From positions 62,001 through 126,000 of the forward strand of contig JAAXVL010000005.1 in the NCBI GenBank assembly GCA_013335535.1: a stretch of DNA of 64,000 bases, in the 5' to 3' direction. Source of the stretch: Azonexaceae bacterium. GTDB lineage: Bacteria; Pseudomonadota; Gammaproteobacteria; Burkholderiales; Rhodocyclaceae. The notes under the pieces were generated by a model. It was not told where the DNA came from and did not search any database. It saw only the letters and a program-made list of their open reading frames with translations. A program made the position numbers and the translations under genes. Below are positions 27,422 to 35,888 of this stretch, piece after piece. Numbering within the stretch: position 1 is the stretch's first letter; each line of letters starts with the position of its first letter.

Positions 27422-27877
27422 ATGTTCCAGCATTTGAAATTTCCGCTTTTTTTCCTGTTGACCGTGGCAATGCTCTCCGGTTGCGGCGAAGTCGAAGACA
27501 CGCGGCCCGGACAGCCGGTGAAGCACCGGCAGGTGGCGTTCAAGGAGATCGTCAAGACTTTCGAGCCGATGGGCGTGATGCTGCGCAAGGGAGAATACAA
27601 CGCCGACAAGTTCCTGCCCCTGGCCGAAGCGCTGCTCGCCAGGCGGGATGGCCCGTGGGCATATTTCGGTGCGGACACCAACTACCCGCCGACCAAGTCG
27701 ACGCCCGATGTCTGGAAGCAGCCCGAGCAATTCGAGAAGGACAAGAATGCCTTCATCGCTGCTACCGACGCCCTGTTGGTCGCCGCCAAAAACAAGGACC
27801 AGGCGCAGGTCGAAAAGGCCTACGACGCTGTGCACGACGCCTGCAAGACCTGCCACAAGCAGTTCAAGGAACGCTGA
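27422..27877 (+). CDS. Cytochrome c' family lipoprotein
   Basis: 151 residues from ATG 27422. A lipoprotein signal (LTVAMLSGC, lipobox ending at Cys21) precedes a helical domain with the heme site CKTCH at residues 141-145 near the C-terminus, the class II cytochrome c arrangement. It should be a periplasm-facing, membrane-anchored heme protein that may bind NO or transfer electrons. Residues 4-16 of the signal peptide (HLKFPLFFLLTVA) are encoded by dispersed repeat copy 8, with CGG changed to CTG so that the usual Arg becomes Leu. A longer upstream frame from 27344 lacks signal character. Confidence 0.88.
   Translation: MFQHLKFPLFFLLTVAMLSGCGEVEDTRPGQPVKHRQVAFKEIVKTFEPMGVMLRKGEYNADKFLPLAEALLARRDGPWAYFGADTNYPPTKSTPDVWKQPEQFEKDKNAFIAATDALLVAAKNKDQAQVEKAYDAVHDACKTCHKQFKER
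27431..27470 (+). repeat. dispersed repeat, copy 8 (encodes a signal peptide)
   Basis: CATTTGAAATTTCCGCTTT followed by TTTTCCTGTTGACCGTGGCAA, a full-length copy with one core change plus one inserted base. It lies entirely in the cytochrome c' signal peptide and is read LKFPLFFLLTVA. Confidence 0.82.
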
Positions 27878-27895
27878 GATTTCCGGACGATTTTC

Positions 27896-29512
27896 ATGCT
27901 GAGACTGACCGAACTGAAGCTGCCGCTCGACCACGCTGCCGATGCGCTGCGCCCGGCACTTTGCCAGCGCCTGGGCATCGCGGACAGCGAACTGATCGAC
28001 TTCACGATTTTCAAGCGCAGCTACGATGCGCGCAAAAAGTCGGCGATCACGCTGATTTACACGCTCGATTTCAATGTCCGCGACGAGTCGGCGCTGCTCA
28101 ACAAACTGGCCGATGATCGCAACGTCGGCCCCCGGCCGGACACGCAATACAAATTCGTCGCCCAAGCCCCGGCCGATCTGCCGGTCCGCCCGGTCGTCAT
28201 CGGCACCGGCCCGTGCGGCCTGCTGGCCGGCCTGATCCTGGCCCAGATGGGCTTCAAGCCGATCATCCTCGAACGCGGCAAGGCCGTGCGCGAGCGCACG
28301 AAAGACACCTGGGGCCTGTGGCGCAAGAACAAGCTCAACCCGGAATCGAATGTCCAGTTCGGCGAAGGCGGTGCCGGCACTTTCTCGGATGGCAAGCTCT
28401 ACAGCCAGATCAAGGACCCACAGCACCACGGCCGCAAGGTGCTCGAGGAGTTCGTCAAGGCCGGCGCGCCCGAAGAAATCATGTACGTCAGCAAGCCGCA
28501 CATCGGCACCTTCCGGCTGGTCAAGATGGTCGAGAACATCCGCACCACGATCACCGAACTGGGCGGCGAAATCCGTTTCGGCAGCAAGGTCGAACGCCTC
28601 GTCATCGAGGACCATCAAGTGCGCGGCGTGGTCATGGCTGACGGCCAGACCATCACCACCGACCACGTCGTCCTCGCCGTCGGCCACAGCGCCCGCGACA
28701 CCTTCCAGACCCTGCACGAGCAAGGGGTTTACATCGAGGCCAAGCCCTTCTCCATCGGCTTCCGCATCGAACACCCGCAAACGCTGATCGACCACGCCCG
28801 TTTCGGCCCCAATGCCGGCAACGAAATCCTCGGCGCCGCCGACTACAAGCTGGTCCATCACTGCAAGAACGGCCGTGCCGCCTACAGCTTCTGCATGTGC
28901 CCGGGCGGCCAGGTCGTCGCCGCCACCTCCGAAGAAGGCCGCGTCGTGACCAACGGCATGAGCCAGTATTCGCGCGCCGAACGCAACGCCAACGCGGCGC
29001 TCGTCGTCGAAGTCAAACCGGAAGATTTCCCCGGCGATTACCGGACCAACCCACTGGCCGGCATCGACTTCCAGCGCCAGTGGGAATCAGCGGCCTTCGT
29101 TGCCGGCGGCAGCACCTACGAAGCCCCCGCCCAGCGGGTCGGCGACTTCCTTGCCGGCCGGCCATCGACCGCCCTCGGCAATGTCGATCCCTCCTACCAG
29201 CCCGGCGTGCACATGACCGATCTGGCCAGCTGCGTACCGCCCTACGTCATCGACGCCCTGCGCGAAGCCATCCCGGCCTTCGACAAACAGATTCGCGGCT
29301 TCGCCATGGCCGACGCCGTGCTGACCGGCGTCGAGACGCGCACCTCCTCACCGATCCGCATCAAGCGCGGCGCCGATTACCAGAGCATCAACACACGCGG
29401 CCTCTACCCGGCCGGCGAAGGTGCCGGTTACGCCGGCGGGATTCTGTCGGCCGGCGTCGATGGCATCAAGGTGGCCGAGGCCGTCGCCATGTCGATGGCC
29501 AGCCAGCGCTAG
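27896..29512 (+). CDS. FAD-dependent dehydrogenase (COG2509-like)
   Basis: 538 residues. About 100 residues of N-terminal domain (MLRLTELKLPLDHAADALR) precede the dinucleotide site GTGPCGLLAGL near residue 102, then GEGGAGTFSDGKL and FCMCPGGQVVAATSE. The C-terminus has GEGAGYAGGILSAGVDGIK. This matches the large 'uncharacterised FAD-dependent dehydrogenase' family, whose substrate is unknown. It starts 18 bp after the cytochrome c' stop, so the two may be co-transcribed. Its stop is immediately adjacent to the convergent FUSC gene stop. Confidence 0.88.
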   Translation: MLRLTELKLPLDHAADALRPALCQRLGIADSELIDFTIFKRSYDARKKSAITLIYTLDFNVRDESALLNKLADDRNVGPRPDTQYKFVAQAPADLPVRPVVIGTGPCGLLAGLILAQMGFKPIILERGKAVRERTKDTWGLWRKNKLNPESNVQFGEGGAGTFSDGKLYSQIKDPQHHGRKVLEEFVKAGAPEEIMYVSKPHIGTFRLVKMVENIRTTITELGGEIRFGSKVERLVIEDHQVRGVVMADGQTITTDHVVLAVGHSARDTFQTLHEQGVYIEAKPFSIGFRIEHPQTLIDHARFGPNAGNEILGAADYKLVHHCKNGRAAYSFCMCPGGQVVAATSEEGRVVTNGMSQYSRAERNANAALVVEVKPEDFPGDYRTNPLAGIDFQRQWESAAFVAGGSTYEAPAQRVGDFLAGRPSTALGNVDPSYQPGVHMTDLASCVPPYVIDALREAIPAFDKQIRGFAMADAVLTGVETRTSSPIRIKRGADYQSINTRGLYPAGEGAGYAGGILSAGVDGIKVAEAVAMSMASQR

Positions 29513-30607
29513 TCACACACTGCGCGATGGCCACAGCCGCCTGATCTGGCGGCCCAGTTTGTTGCGGAAGCCCGGGCTGTGGAGACACAGTCCGCCAACA
29601 AATCCGACCAGCGAACCGAGCACCGTGTCGACCAGCCGCGCCTCAAGAATGGCGTTCGTCGAGCCGTGCCCGAGTTGGGTGGCATCGGCCAGCAGGATGG
29701 TCAATGGCGTGATGAAAACGGCAGCCAGTCCGTAATGCCTGACTATCAGCATTTCGATGATGAAAGCCAGCGCCATCATGAGCAGCGAGACGCTCCATTT
29801 TTCGAGCGGTAGCGTCAGCAGGCCCCAGGCCAGGACCAGACCAATGCCAGTGCCGACGATGCGATGCACCTGCTTGTTCCAGACCGCGCGCAGCGAGGCG
29901 CCCTGAATCACGGCCAGGCAACTGACCGGCACCCAGTAAGGCCGGTCCAGCTGCATGAACTGGGCGAGCAAGAGCGAGATGCCGACGAAGGCGCCAATCA
30001 CGATCGAATCGAAGACGACAAAATCGAAATCCAGCGCCGGCAAGGGACGGACCGCTTGCGGCGCTGAGACGCGCAGCGTGTAAAGGCTGTAAAAGAAGGC
30101 AATCAGGCCGGCCAGCAGGCAGCCCATGGTCAGCAGCCCGACATAGGTCGGCATCTGCAGGAACTCGATGGGGGAGTACACGCCGATGGCTGCTGCCATG
30201 ACGAAAAACAGGCTACCTGGCGGACCGAGAACGAAGAAGCGGCAAAGCATCGACACCAGGACGGCAATGAAGGTCAGCACCGGTACGATCAGGATCGGCA
30301 CGAAGTGGGTCATCACCCCCAGGATGTAGCAGGCGCACAAACCGAAGGCCGAGGCCATGAGCGCCGCCATGCGATGCGCCAACGGCGTGGCAGGCAGATA
30401 CAGGAAGGTCAGCCCGCCCATCGACGAGACGAGGCCGTAATCGAGGTGATCGAACCAGGCACCGACAAGCAATGGCAGGCCGCTGGCCAGCGCTGCGCAG
30501 AAAGGCATCGGCCAGCGCCGGTCGCTGACATTGAACGTCGCCAGATGGCTTATTTCGCGACGCATCAGCGCCTGAAATTTGTCCCAACCACGCCAGTCCA
30601 TTACCAC
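29513..30607 (-). CDS. FUSC-family inner-membrane protein
   Basis: 364 residues with about seven to eight hydrophobic segments grouped in two blocks (ALASGLPLLVGAWF and TFLYLP near the start; LLMMALAFIIEMLIV and FITPLTILLA near the end). This fits the fusaric-acid-resistance-like/YccS superfamily. The conserved HRIVGTGIGLVLAWG segment is present. It is probably an aromatic-acid efflux component. No periplasmic adaptor gene is adjacent. Confidence 0.85.
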   Translation of the reverse strand: MVMDWRGWDKFQALMRREISHLATFNVSDRRWPMPFCAALASGLPLLVGAWFDHLDYGLVSSMGGLTFLYLPATPLAHRMAALMASAFGLCACYILGVMTHFVPILIVPVLTFIAVLVSMLCRFFVLGPPGSLFFVMAAAIGVYSPIEFLQMPTYVGLLTMGCLLAGLIAFFYSLYTLRVSAPQAVRPLPALDFDFVVFDSIVIGAFVGISLLLAQFMQLDRPYWVPVSCLAVIQGASLRAVWNKQVHRIVGTGIGLVLAWGLLTLPLEKWSVSLLMMALAFIIEMLIVRHYGLAAVFITPLTILLADATQLGHGSTNAILEARLVDTVLGSLVGFVGGLCLHSPGFRNKLGRQIRRLWPSRSV

Positions 30608-30667
30608 CTTGCCTTTCGCCTGCGCAGCATTGCACGAATCTTCATTTTACGTTGTCGATGCGTAGAG

Positions 30668-31882
30668 TCAGGCAAACTGACCTGCGACCCAGCCCGACGA
30701 CCAGGCCCACTGGAAGTTATAGCCACCCAGCCAGCCGGTGACGTCGACGACTTCGCCGACGAAATAGAGGCCGGGTGCGGCCTTGGCTTCCATGGTCTTC
30801 GACGACAGCGCATCGGTCGACACGCCGCCCAGCGTCACCTCGGCCTTGGCAAAACCCAGGGTGCCGGCCGGCACGAGCGACCAGGCGTTGAGTCTGCTGG
30901 CGATCAACTCGAGATCACGCCGGCCAAGTTCGCCAATCGGGCGCGTCACGAACTTTTCTCCGCCGAGCAGCGCACACCATTCGTGGGCGAAGCGTCGGGG
31001 CAGACGTTCGGCCAGCAGGTTGGGCAGATGCACCCGCCCCTGCCGGTGTTCTTCGAGCCATGTCCCGGCGTCAAGACCAGGCAGCAGATCGATTTCGACG
31101 GGGAGCTTTTTGCCGCTACGGTATTCCTGCATCTGCCAGTAACTCGAGATCTGCAGGATGGCCGGGCCGGACAAGCCGCGGTGGGTGATCAAGACATTCT
31201 CGCGAAACTGCGCATCCTCAAACTGGGCGACGGCGTCGAGCGTGGCGCCGGCCAGCGGCTTGATCGGTTCGAGCACCTCGGGGCCCAGCGCCAGCGGGAC
31301 GAGTGCCGGCTTGGGCGCAACGACGGGAATGTCGAACTGCTCGGCCAGCCGGTAGCCGAACGGACTGGCACCGATTTTCGGGATGGCCAGGCCGCCCGTG
31401 GCGACCACCAGCGACTGGCACGAAAATCGGCCTTTTTCCGTGTTCACCGTGTAGCGTTTGGCAGCCTCACCCGGATGGCGCTCAATATGTTGCACGGCAC
31501 AGGGGAAAGCCCATTGGACGCCAACGTCGTCGCAGGCATCGCGCAGCATGTCGATAATCTGCTCGGCCGACTCGTCGCAGAACAATTGACCGTGTTCGCG
31601 CTCGTGATAGGCGATGCGCCGCTTGTCCATCATCGCGATGAAATCGAACTGCGAGAAGCGCGCCAGCGCCGAGCGACAGAAGTGCGGATTCTGCGACAGG
31701 TAGTTCTCGGCGCTCACCGTGCGATTGGTGAAATTGCAACGTCCGCCGCCCGAAATGCGGATGCGTTCGCCCAGCGTCGCGGCGTGGTCGATGAGCAGCA
31801 CGCGCCGGCCGCGCGCCCCGGCCTGGGCCGCACACATCATGCCGGCCGCGCCGGCGCCAATGACGATGATGTCGAAATGCAT
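30668..31882 (-). CDS. BaiN/HI0933-family flavoprotein
   Basis: 404 residues. It has the N-terminal FAD site IVIGAGAAGMMCAAQAG, the glycine block ISGGGRCNFTN, the mid-protein LVVATGGLAIPKIGASPFGY, and the C-terminal VGEVVDVTGWLGGYNFQWAWSSG. This is the typical full-length family architecture. Family members are FAD/NAD(P)-dependent reductases or oxidases with poorly defined substrates. The partial flavoprotein at 1-550 belongs to the same superfamily. Confidence 0.9.
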   Translation of the reverse strand: MHFDIIVIGAGAAGMMCAAQAGARGRRVLLIDHAATLGERIRISGGGRCNFTNRTVSAENYLSQNPHFCRSALARFSQFDFIAMMDKRRIAYHEREHGQLFCDESAEQIIDMLRDACDDVGVQWAFPCAVQHIERHPGEAAKRYTVNTEKGRFSCQSLVVATGGLAIPKIGASPFGYRLAEQFDIPVVAPKPALVPLALGPEVLEPIKPLAGATLDAVAQFEDAQFRENVLITHRGLSGPAILQISSYWQMQEYRSGKKLPVEIDLLPGLDAGTWLEEHRQGRVHLPNLLAERLPRRFAHEWCALLGGEKFVTRPIGELGRRDLELIASRLNAWSLVPAGTLGFAKAEVTLGGVSTDALSSKTMEAKAAPGLYFVGEVVDVTGWLGGYNFQWAWSSGWVAGQFA

Positions 31883-32318
31883 GAGGTCCGATCGGGAGAA
31901 ATAGCTTGCGCTGAAACGCTGCGGATTCTATCACCCGGGGCCAGGCCGCCTGCCCGGACCGCCAAGAGGTACCAAATCAATGTACGGCTCGACCCCGCCA
32001 TCGATTATTTGTCGTAAACGCAACAGTCAAAAATTTATTCATAATGCATAATTGGCGCTTGCCGATCTGGCCGGCAAATTGTTTCAGGAATCACATGAAA
32101 TAGTGATGAGAGAATGGTTTTAGCGCTTTTTCCTCCGGAAAAGGGCGTATTTGAAATCACATTCATGCAATATGTTTGAAACGGATGTTTGGCATACTGC
32201 TTCCAAACTCTTTGCCCAGGCCATACCGGCAGCATTGCTGCAATGCAGCATTTTGTTAAAAACATTGTTACAATGCATCCGCTGCAACTATCTACTTACC
32301 CAATTCAAGGAGCGTCCG
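31883..32318. promoter_or_regulatory. Phasin promoter region
   Basis: A 436-bp gap between divergent genes with no convincing reading frame. A TACAAT -10-like element at 32269-32274 lies downstream of the palindrome at 32236-32250. The palindrome overlaps the expected -35 position. Confidence 0.5.
32236..32250. promoter_or_regulatory. PhaR-like operator TGCTGC-N3-GCAGCA
   Basis: TGCTGCAATGCAGCA contains the CTGC-N3-GCAG pattern described for PhaR repressors of phasin genes. It overlaps the presumed -35 region of the phasin promoter, which fits repression when free PhaR is available. Confidence 0.6.
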
Positions 32319-32855
32319 ATGTCCATCAATCCCGAGCAATTCGCCGCCGCCAACAAAGCCGCTGTCGATTCCCTGTTGTCTGTCGCCAACACCGCCCTGG
32401 CTTCTGCTGAGCGCATCGCCAGCCTGAATCTTGAAACCGCCCGTTCCGTGCTGGAAGACTCCGTCTCCGGCGCCAAGGCCCTGATGGGTGCCAAGGATCC
32501 GCAAGAAGCCCTGTCCATCCAGGCTTCCCTGGCCCAGCCGAGCGTCGAGAAGGCCGTTGCCTACTCCAAGTCGGTTTACGAAATTTCCACCGAAACCCAG
32601 GAACAACTGGCCAAGATGGTTGAAGCCCAATTCGGCGACTTCCAGAAGAACGTTGCTTCCATGCTCGAAAAGGCTGCCAAGTCGGCCCCGGCTGGTTCTG
32701 ATGTTGCCGTTGCTGCCGTTCAAAGCGCCATCGCTGCCGCCAACTCTGCTTTCGACAACATGCGCAAGACCGCCAAGCAAGTGACCGAGCTGGCCCAGTC
32801 CAACGTTGCCGCCGCTACCAGCGCAACTGCCAAGGCTGTCAAGAAGTCCAAGTAA
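32319..32855 (+). CDS. phaP: Phasin family protein
   Basis: 178 residues from ATG 32319, preceded by AAGGAG. The protein is helical and Ala-rich with the phasin_2 pattern (MSINPEQFAAANKAAVDSLL at the start, SKSVYEISTETQEQLAKMVEAQF in the middle) and a Lys-rich end. Phasins coat polyhydroxybutyrate granules. A PhaR-like palindrome lies in the promoter, and a thiolase for acetoacetyl-CoA metabolism is encoded at 44531. A longer upstream frame from 32151 would lack a ribosome site. Confidence 0.94.
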   Translation: MSINPEQFAAANKAAVDSLLSVANTALASAERIASLNLETARSVLEDSVSGAKALMGAKDPQEALSIQASLAQPSVEKAVAYSKSVYEISTETQEQLAKMVEAQFGDFQKNVASMLEKAAKSAPAGSDVAVAAVQSAIAAANSAFDNMRKTAKQVTELAQSNVAAATSATAKAVKKSK

Positions 32856-32878
32856 TTTTCAGCCTCTGCTGAAGCAAG

Positions 32879-32906
32879 AAGGCCCGCAGCGATGCGGGCC
32901 TTTTTC
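32879..32906 (+). terminator. Intrinsic terminator after phasin gene
   Basis: AAGGCCCGCA / TGCGGGCCTT stem with a 4-base loop and a T run on the plus strand. It may work in both directions, because the convergent NTF2-like gene ends at 32926. Confidence 0.88.
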
Positions 32907-32925
32907 TTTGTGCGTGAACTTAAAT

Positions 32926-33348
32926 TCAGGCCGCCAGCATGCGCCGCAAGCCACGCATCAGCGTACCGATGGCCGGCAGTTTCATGTACAGCTCCTCGGC
33001 GGCATCCCAGTAGTCGCGGTGATAGCAGACCTTGCCGTCGGCATCAAATCTGAGATGCGACACGCCGCGCATGACCTGCGCCTCGCCTTTGCCCCACAGC
33101 TTCACGCGGTAATAAAACTCCCAGACCAGCATGGCGCCGTTATCGTCGGCGACCTTTTCAGTCACGACAAAACGCGGCTCGGCGACCTGCCCGAACATGT
33201 GGGTGAAGATGCGCTGAATGGCCGGAATGCCACGCACCTCGTTGAACGGGTCCTTGAAATAAGCATCGTCGCTATAGAACTCGGGAAAGCGGGCAACGCT
33301 GGTCGGGGCGAATTCGTTGTAGAAGACGATGAGTTCGTCGAGGGTCAT
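32926..33348 (-). CDS. NTF2/SnoaL-like domain protein
   Basis: 140 residues with the cone-shaped NTF2-like pattern (MTLDELIVFYNEFAPTSVARFPEFYSDDAYFKDPFNEVRG; YHRDYWDAAEELY near the end). Members are often small enzymes or ligand carriers. It is the last gene of a minus-strand cluster that runs from the glutathione peroxidase gene. In related clusters that I remember, a protein of this type accompanies the SDR, DUF3833 and CFA-like genes. Biochemical role unknown. Confidence 0.85.
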   Translation of the reverse strand: MTLDELIVFYNEFAPTSVARFPEFYSDDAYFKDPFNEVRGIPAIQRIFTHMFGQVAEPRFVVTEKVADDNGAMLVWEFYYRVKLWGKGEAQVMRGVSHLRFDADGKVCYHRDYWDAAEELYMKLPAIGTLMRGLRRMLAA

Positions 33349-33349
33349 G

Positions 33350-34111
33350 TCAGCCTCCGGTCGTGCGGCGAATGAGCGGGAAATACCAGCGATAGGGCAG
33401 CAGCGAGAAAAGCTTCATGAGGCGGGTAAAGCGCTTGGGAAAATGGATTTCGAAATTAGCCGACTTAAAGCCGTCGACCGTGGCAATCGCCGCCTGTTCC
33501 GGCGTCAGCAACGCCGGCATGGTGAAATCGTTTTTTGCCGTCAGTTGGGTTGAAACGAAGCCGGGGTTGATGACCCAGACGCCGATGCCTTTTGGCGTCA
33601 GATCGAGGTGCAGCACTTCGGCGAAGTGAATGAGCGCCGCCTTGCCCGGGCCGTAGGCCAGGGCTTTGGGCAGGCCTCGGTAGCCGGCGACGCTGGCGAC
33701 GAAGGCAATGCCGCCACCCGGCTTGAGGTCGCCGAGCACCGTCGAGGCGAGGCGCATGGCGGCGTTGAAATTGACGGAGACCACCTTTTCGGCGACCGCC
33801 AGATCGAAGCTCTCGGCGCGCATTGGCACGTAGTCGCCGGCCAGATAAATGACCAGATCGACACCGCCCCAGGCAGCCACCATTTTTTCGCGAGCAGCAC
33901 TCAGGCTACTCACATCGGTCGCATCGCAAGGCAATAGCAAGGCATCGGTAATGGCCAGCGCGGCCAGCTTGTCGGCGCTCCGGGCCGACAGGGCCAGTCG
34001 GGCACCGCGCTGCTTCAATTCGCGGGCGACCGCCGCGCCAATACCGCTCGAGGCGCCGACCAGCCAGACGCGCTTGCCCTTCCAGTCGGAGATGATCGGG
34101 TTGGAGAACAT
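33350..34111 (-). CDS. Short-chain dehydrogenase/reductase (SDR)
   Basis: 253 residues. The Rossmann glycine motif VGASSGIGAAVAREL binds NAD(P). The catalytic Tyr-Lys pair is in AYGPGKAAL and the Ser is likely in FVASVAGYRGLPKA. The C-terminus (NFEIHFPKRFTRLMKLFSLLPYRWYFPLIRR) is an extension shared by SDRs of this cluster type. It is 1 bp from the next gene and clearly co-transcribed. Substrate unknown, perhaps a lipid intermediate. Confidence 0.92.
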   Translation of the reverse strand: MFSNPIISDWKGKRVWLVGASSGIGAAVARELKQRGARLALSARSADKLAALAITDALLLPCDATDVSSLSAAREKMVAAWGGVDLVIYLAGDYVPMRAESFDLAVAEKVVSVNFNAAMRLASTVLGDLKPGGGIAFVASVAGYRGLPKALAYGPGKAALIHFAEVLHLDLTPKGIGVWVINPGFVSTQLTAKNDFTMPALLTPEQAAIATVDGFKSANFEIHFPKRFTRLMKLFSLLPYRWYFPLIRRTTGG

Positions 34112-34121
34112 GGCCGCCGCC

Positions 34122-34643
34122 CTAGCGCTTAACGAAAGTCAGCGTCACCTCACCCAGGTTGAAGCCCCACTTCGACATGTAGGAGCGGTTCATCATGACC
34201 TTGTCGTCCATCAGGAACATCCAGTCGTCGAAATCGACGTTGTACACCTTGCCGTCGACCGGCAGCGCCAGCACGTAGCGCCAGCGCAGGGCGTTACCGG
34301 CCACTTCGCCGATGGCCTCGCCGACGACATCGTCAGCCCGGCCGCGGAAGGTGCCGTCGGCCTGTTTGGTCAGCGTCCAAACCCGGCGCGAGGTCGTACC
34401 GTCCGACCATTTGAAATTCTCGTCGAGAACGCCGGTATCGCCCGTCCACTTGGCGTCGATGACGACGTGGAAACGTTTTTTCACCTCGCCGGAACGGCCC
34501 TGGAACATGCCCCAGGCGTCGAGGGTGCCGTTGAGGTAGGTTTTGAGGTCGAGTGCCGGTTGTTCGGCCCGGTATTGTTCGACGCCGGTCGAGGCGCAGC
34601 CGGCAAGACCGAGGGTAAAGGCGGCAGCAAGCAAGAGTTTCAT
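34122..34643 (-). CDS. DUF3833 lipoprotein
   Basis: 173 residues with a lipoprotein signal (MKLLLAAAFTLGLAGCAS, Cys16). The mature domain is a lipocalin-like beta-rich fold with family blocks GTLDAWGMFQGRSGEV and VDFDDWMFLMDDKVMMNRSYMSKWG. DUF3833 proteins sit almost always in clusters with CFA-like methyltransferases, DUF1365 and amine-oxidase genes, and probably handle the lipid product or its export. The role is inferred only from context. Confidence 0.9.
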   Translation of the reverse strand: MKLLLAAAFTLGLAGCASTGVEQYRAEQPALDLKTYLNGTLDAWGMFQGRSGEVKKRFHVVIDAKWTGDTGVLDENFKWSDGTTSRRVWTLTKQADGTFRGRADDVVGEAIGEVAGNALRWRYVLALPVDGKVYNVDFDDWMFLMDDKVMMNRSYMSKWGFNLGEVTLTFVKR

Positions 34644-34646
34644 GGT

Positions 34647-35864
34647 TCAGATCTCCAGAGTATGGCGCCAGCGCCAGAGCAGCGCGCCGGCCAGCGCCTT
34701 GAAGGCGAGTGGCAACAAGGCGTAGGCAAAGGTCAGCGCGGGCAGCCCGGCGCTACCGCCCGGCACATAGCCGAGCGCACCGAGCAGGGGTAGTGAAAGC
34801 CCGGCGGCCAGCGCCAGGTTGAGTTTGGCCACGAAATTCCAGACGCCGAAACAGGCCCCGGCCTGCCCCTGCCGTTCACCGAGATCGGCAGCAATGGCGG
34901 CCGGCAGCGCGAGGTCGGCGCCGAGGGCGAGACCGGAGGCGATGCAGATGGCCGCGAAGGCCCAGACATCCCCCGCGCCGAGCAGACTGGCCCCGGCAAA
35001 GGCAAGGATGGAAACGCCCATCGCCACCAGCCAGGCGAAGACGCGACCACGCTTGGCCGAGAGCATGACCCAGAGCGGTAGCGAAGCGGCACCGGCGATG
35101 AAGTACAAGGCAAGCAGCGGGCCGCTGGCCGACTCGGCACGCAATACGTCGGCAACGAAGAACAGGAAGAGTGTCGCCGGCAAGGCCGCGGCGATGCCGT
35201 TGGCGACGAAAACAATGAGCAGGCGGCGGAAAGCGGGGTCGGCGAAAACGCGACGCAGGCTGGGGAGCAAGGGCTGGCTGATGGCAGGAATGGGTTTGCC
35301 GACGCCGACGCGGCTGAAGGTGGTGGCGGCCGCGATCAGCAACAGCGGCGGCAGTATCCAGCTCAGTCGCGCGATGCCGTCGCTCAGGGTGGCCGCCAGC
35401 ACAGCCGGCAGCGCCGCAGCGAGCACCACGCCGAGCAGGCCGAAGCCTTCGCGCGCGGCGGTCAGCCGGGTTCTCAGGGCGGAATCCTCGCCGATGTCCG
35501 CCCCCCACGCCTGATAGGCCACGCTGGCGGCCGAGAAACCGAGGTAGGTCAGAGCCAGTGAGCCGAGCAGCCAGAGCGCAGCGTGCTCGGCCGGCGGATT
35601 GAGCAGCGCGACGAAACCGATGGCGAAGGGCAGCAAGGCCAGCGCCACCATGCGCGGCCGGGAAACACGGTCGGCCAGCCAGCCGAGCCAGGGGTCGATG
35701 CCGGCATCGAGCAAGCGGGCGCCGAGCAGGATGAAGCCGAGCAAGGCCAGCTCCATGCCGGCGGTTTCGGCGTAGTAGCGGGGGACGTGGACGTAGATCG
35801 GCAAGGCGGCGAAGGCCAGGGGGAGGCCGAGGAGGCCGTAGGAGAGGATGCGACCGTTGGTCAT
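34647..35864 (-). CDS. MFS transporter (GPH-like)
   Basis: 405 residues from ATG 35864. The frame continues upstream into the inverted-repeat element, but MTNGRILSYGLLGLPLAF begins the first membrane helix. About twelve hydrophobic segments are visible. The DXXXGXXXDRxxRxR-like loop appears as DPWLGWLADRVSRPRM. It resembles glycoside-pentoside-hexuronide-type major facilitators found in DUF3833/CFA clusters. It ends 3 bp before the DUF3833 start. Substrate unknown. Confidence 0.88.
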   Translation of the reverse strand: MTNGRILSYGLLGLPLAFAALPIYVHVPRYYAETAGMELALLGFILLGARLLDAGIDPWLGWLADRVSRPRMVALALLPFAIGFVALLNPPAEHAALWLLGSLALTYLGFSAASVAYQAWGADIGEDSALRTRLTAAREGFGLLGVVLAAALPAVLAATLSDGIARLSWILPPLLLIAAATTFSRVGVGKPIPAISQPLLPSLRRVFADPAFRRLLIVFVANGIAAALPATLFLFFVADVLRAESASGPLLALYFIAGAASLPLWVMLSAKRGRVFAWLVAMGVSILAFAGASLLGAGDVWAFAAICIASGLALGADLALPAAIAADLGERQGQAGACFGVWNFVAKLNLALAAGLSLPLLGALGYVPGGSAGLPALTFAYALLPLAFKALAGALLWRWRHTLEI

Positions 35865-35888
35865 GGCTTGGTGCCTGACAACTGGCAT

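Noticed and set aside
31409-31446. Partial similarity to the dispersed repeat in the BaiN-like gene
   Set aside because: Only short runs match, and the encoded TVNTEKGRF fits natural family variation. Judged coincidental.
33450-33490. Repeat-like stretch ending GTCGACCGTGGCAA in the SDR gene
   Set aside because: The core differs at several positions and the encoded segment is conserved in this SDR subfamily. Not counted as a copy.
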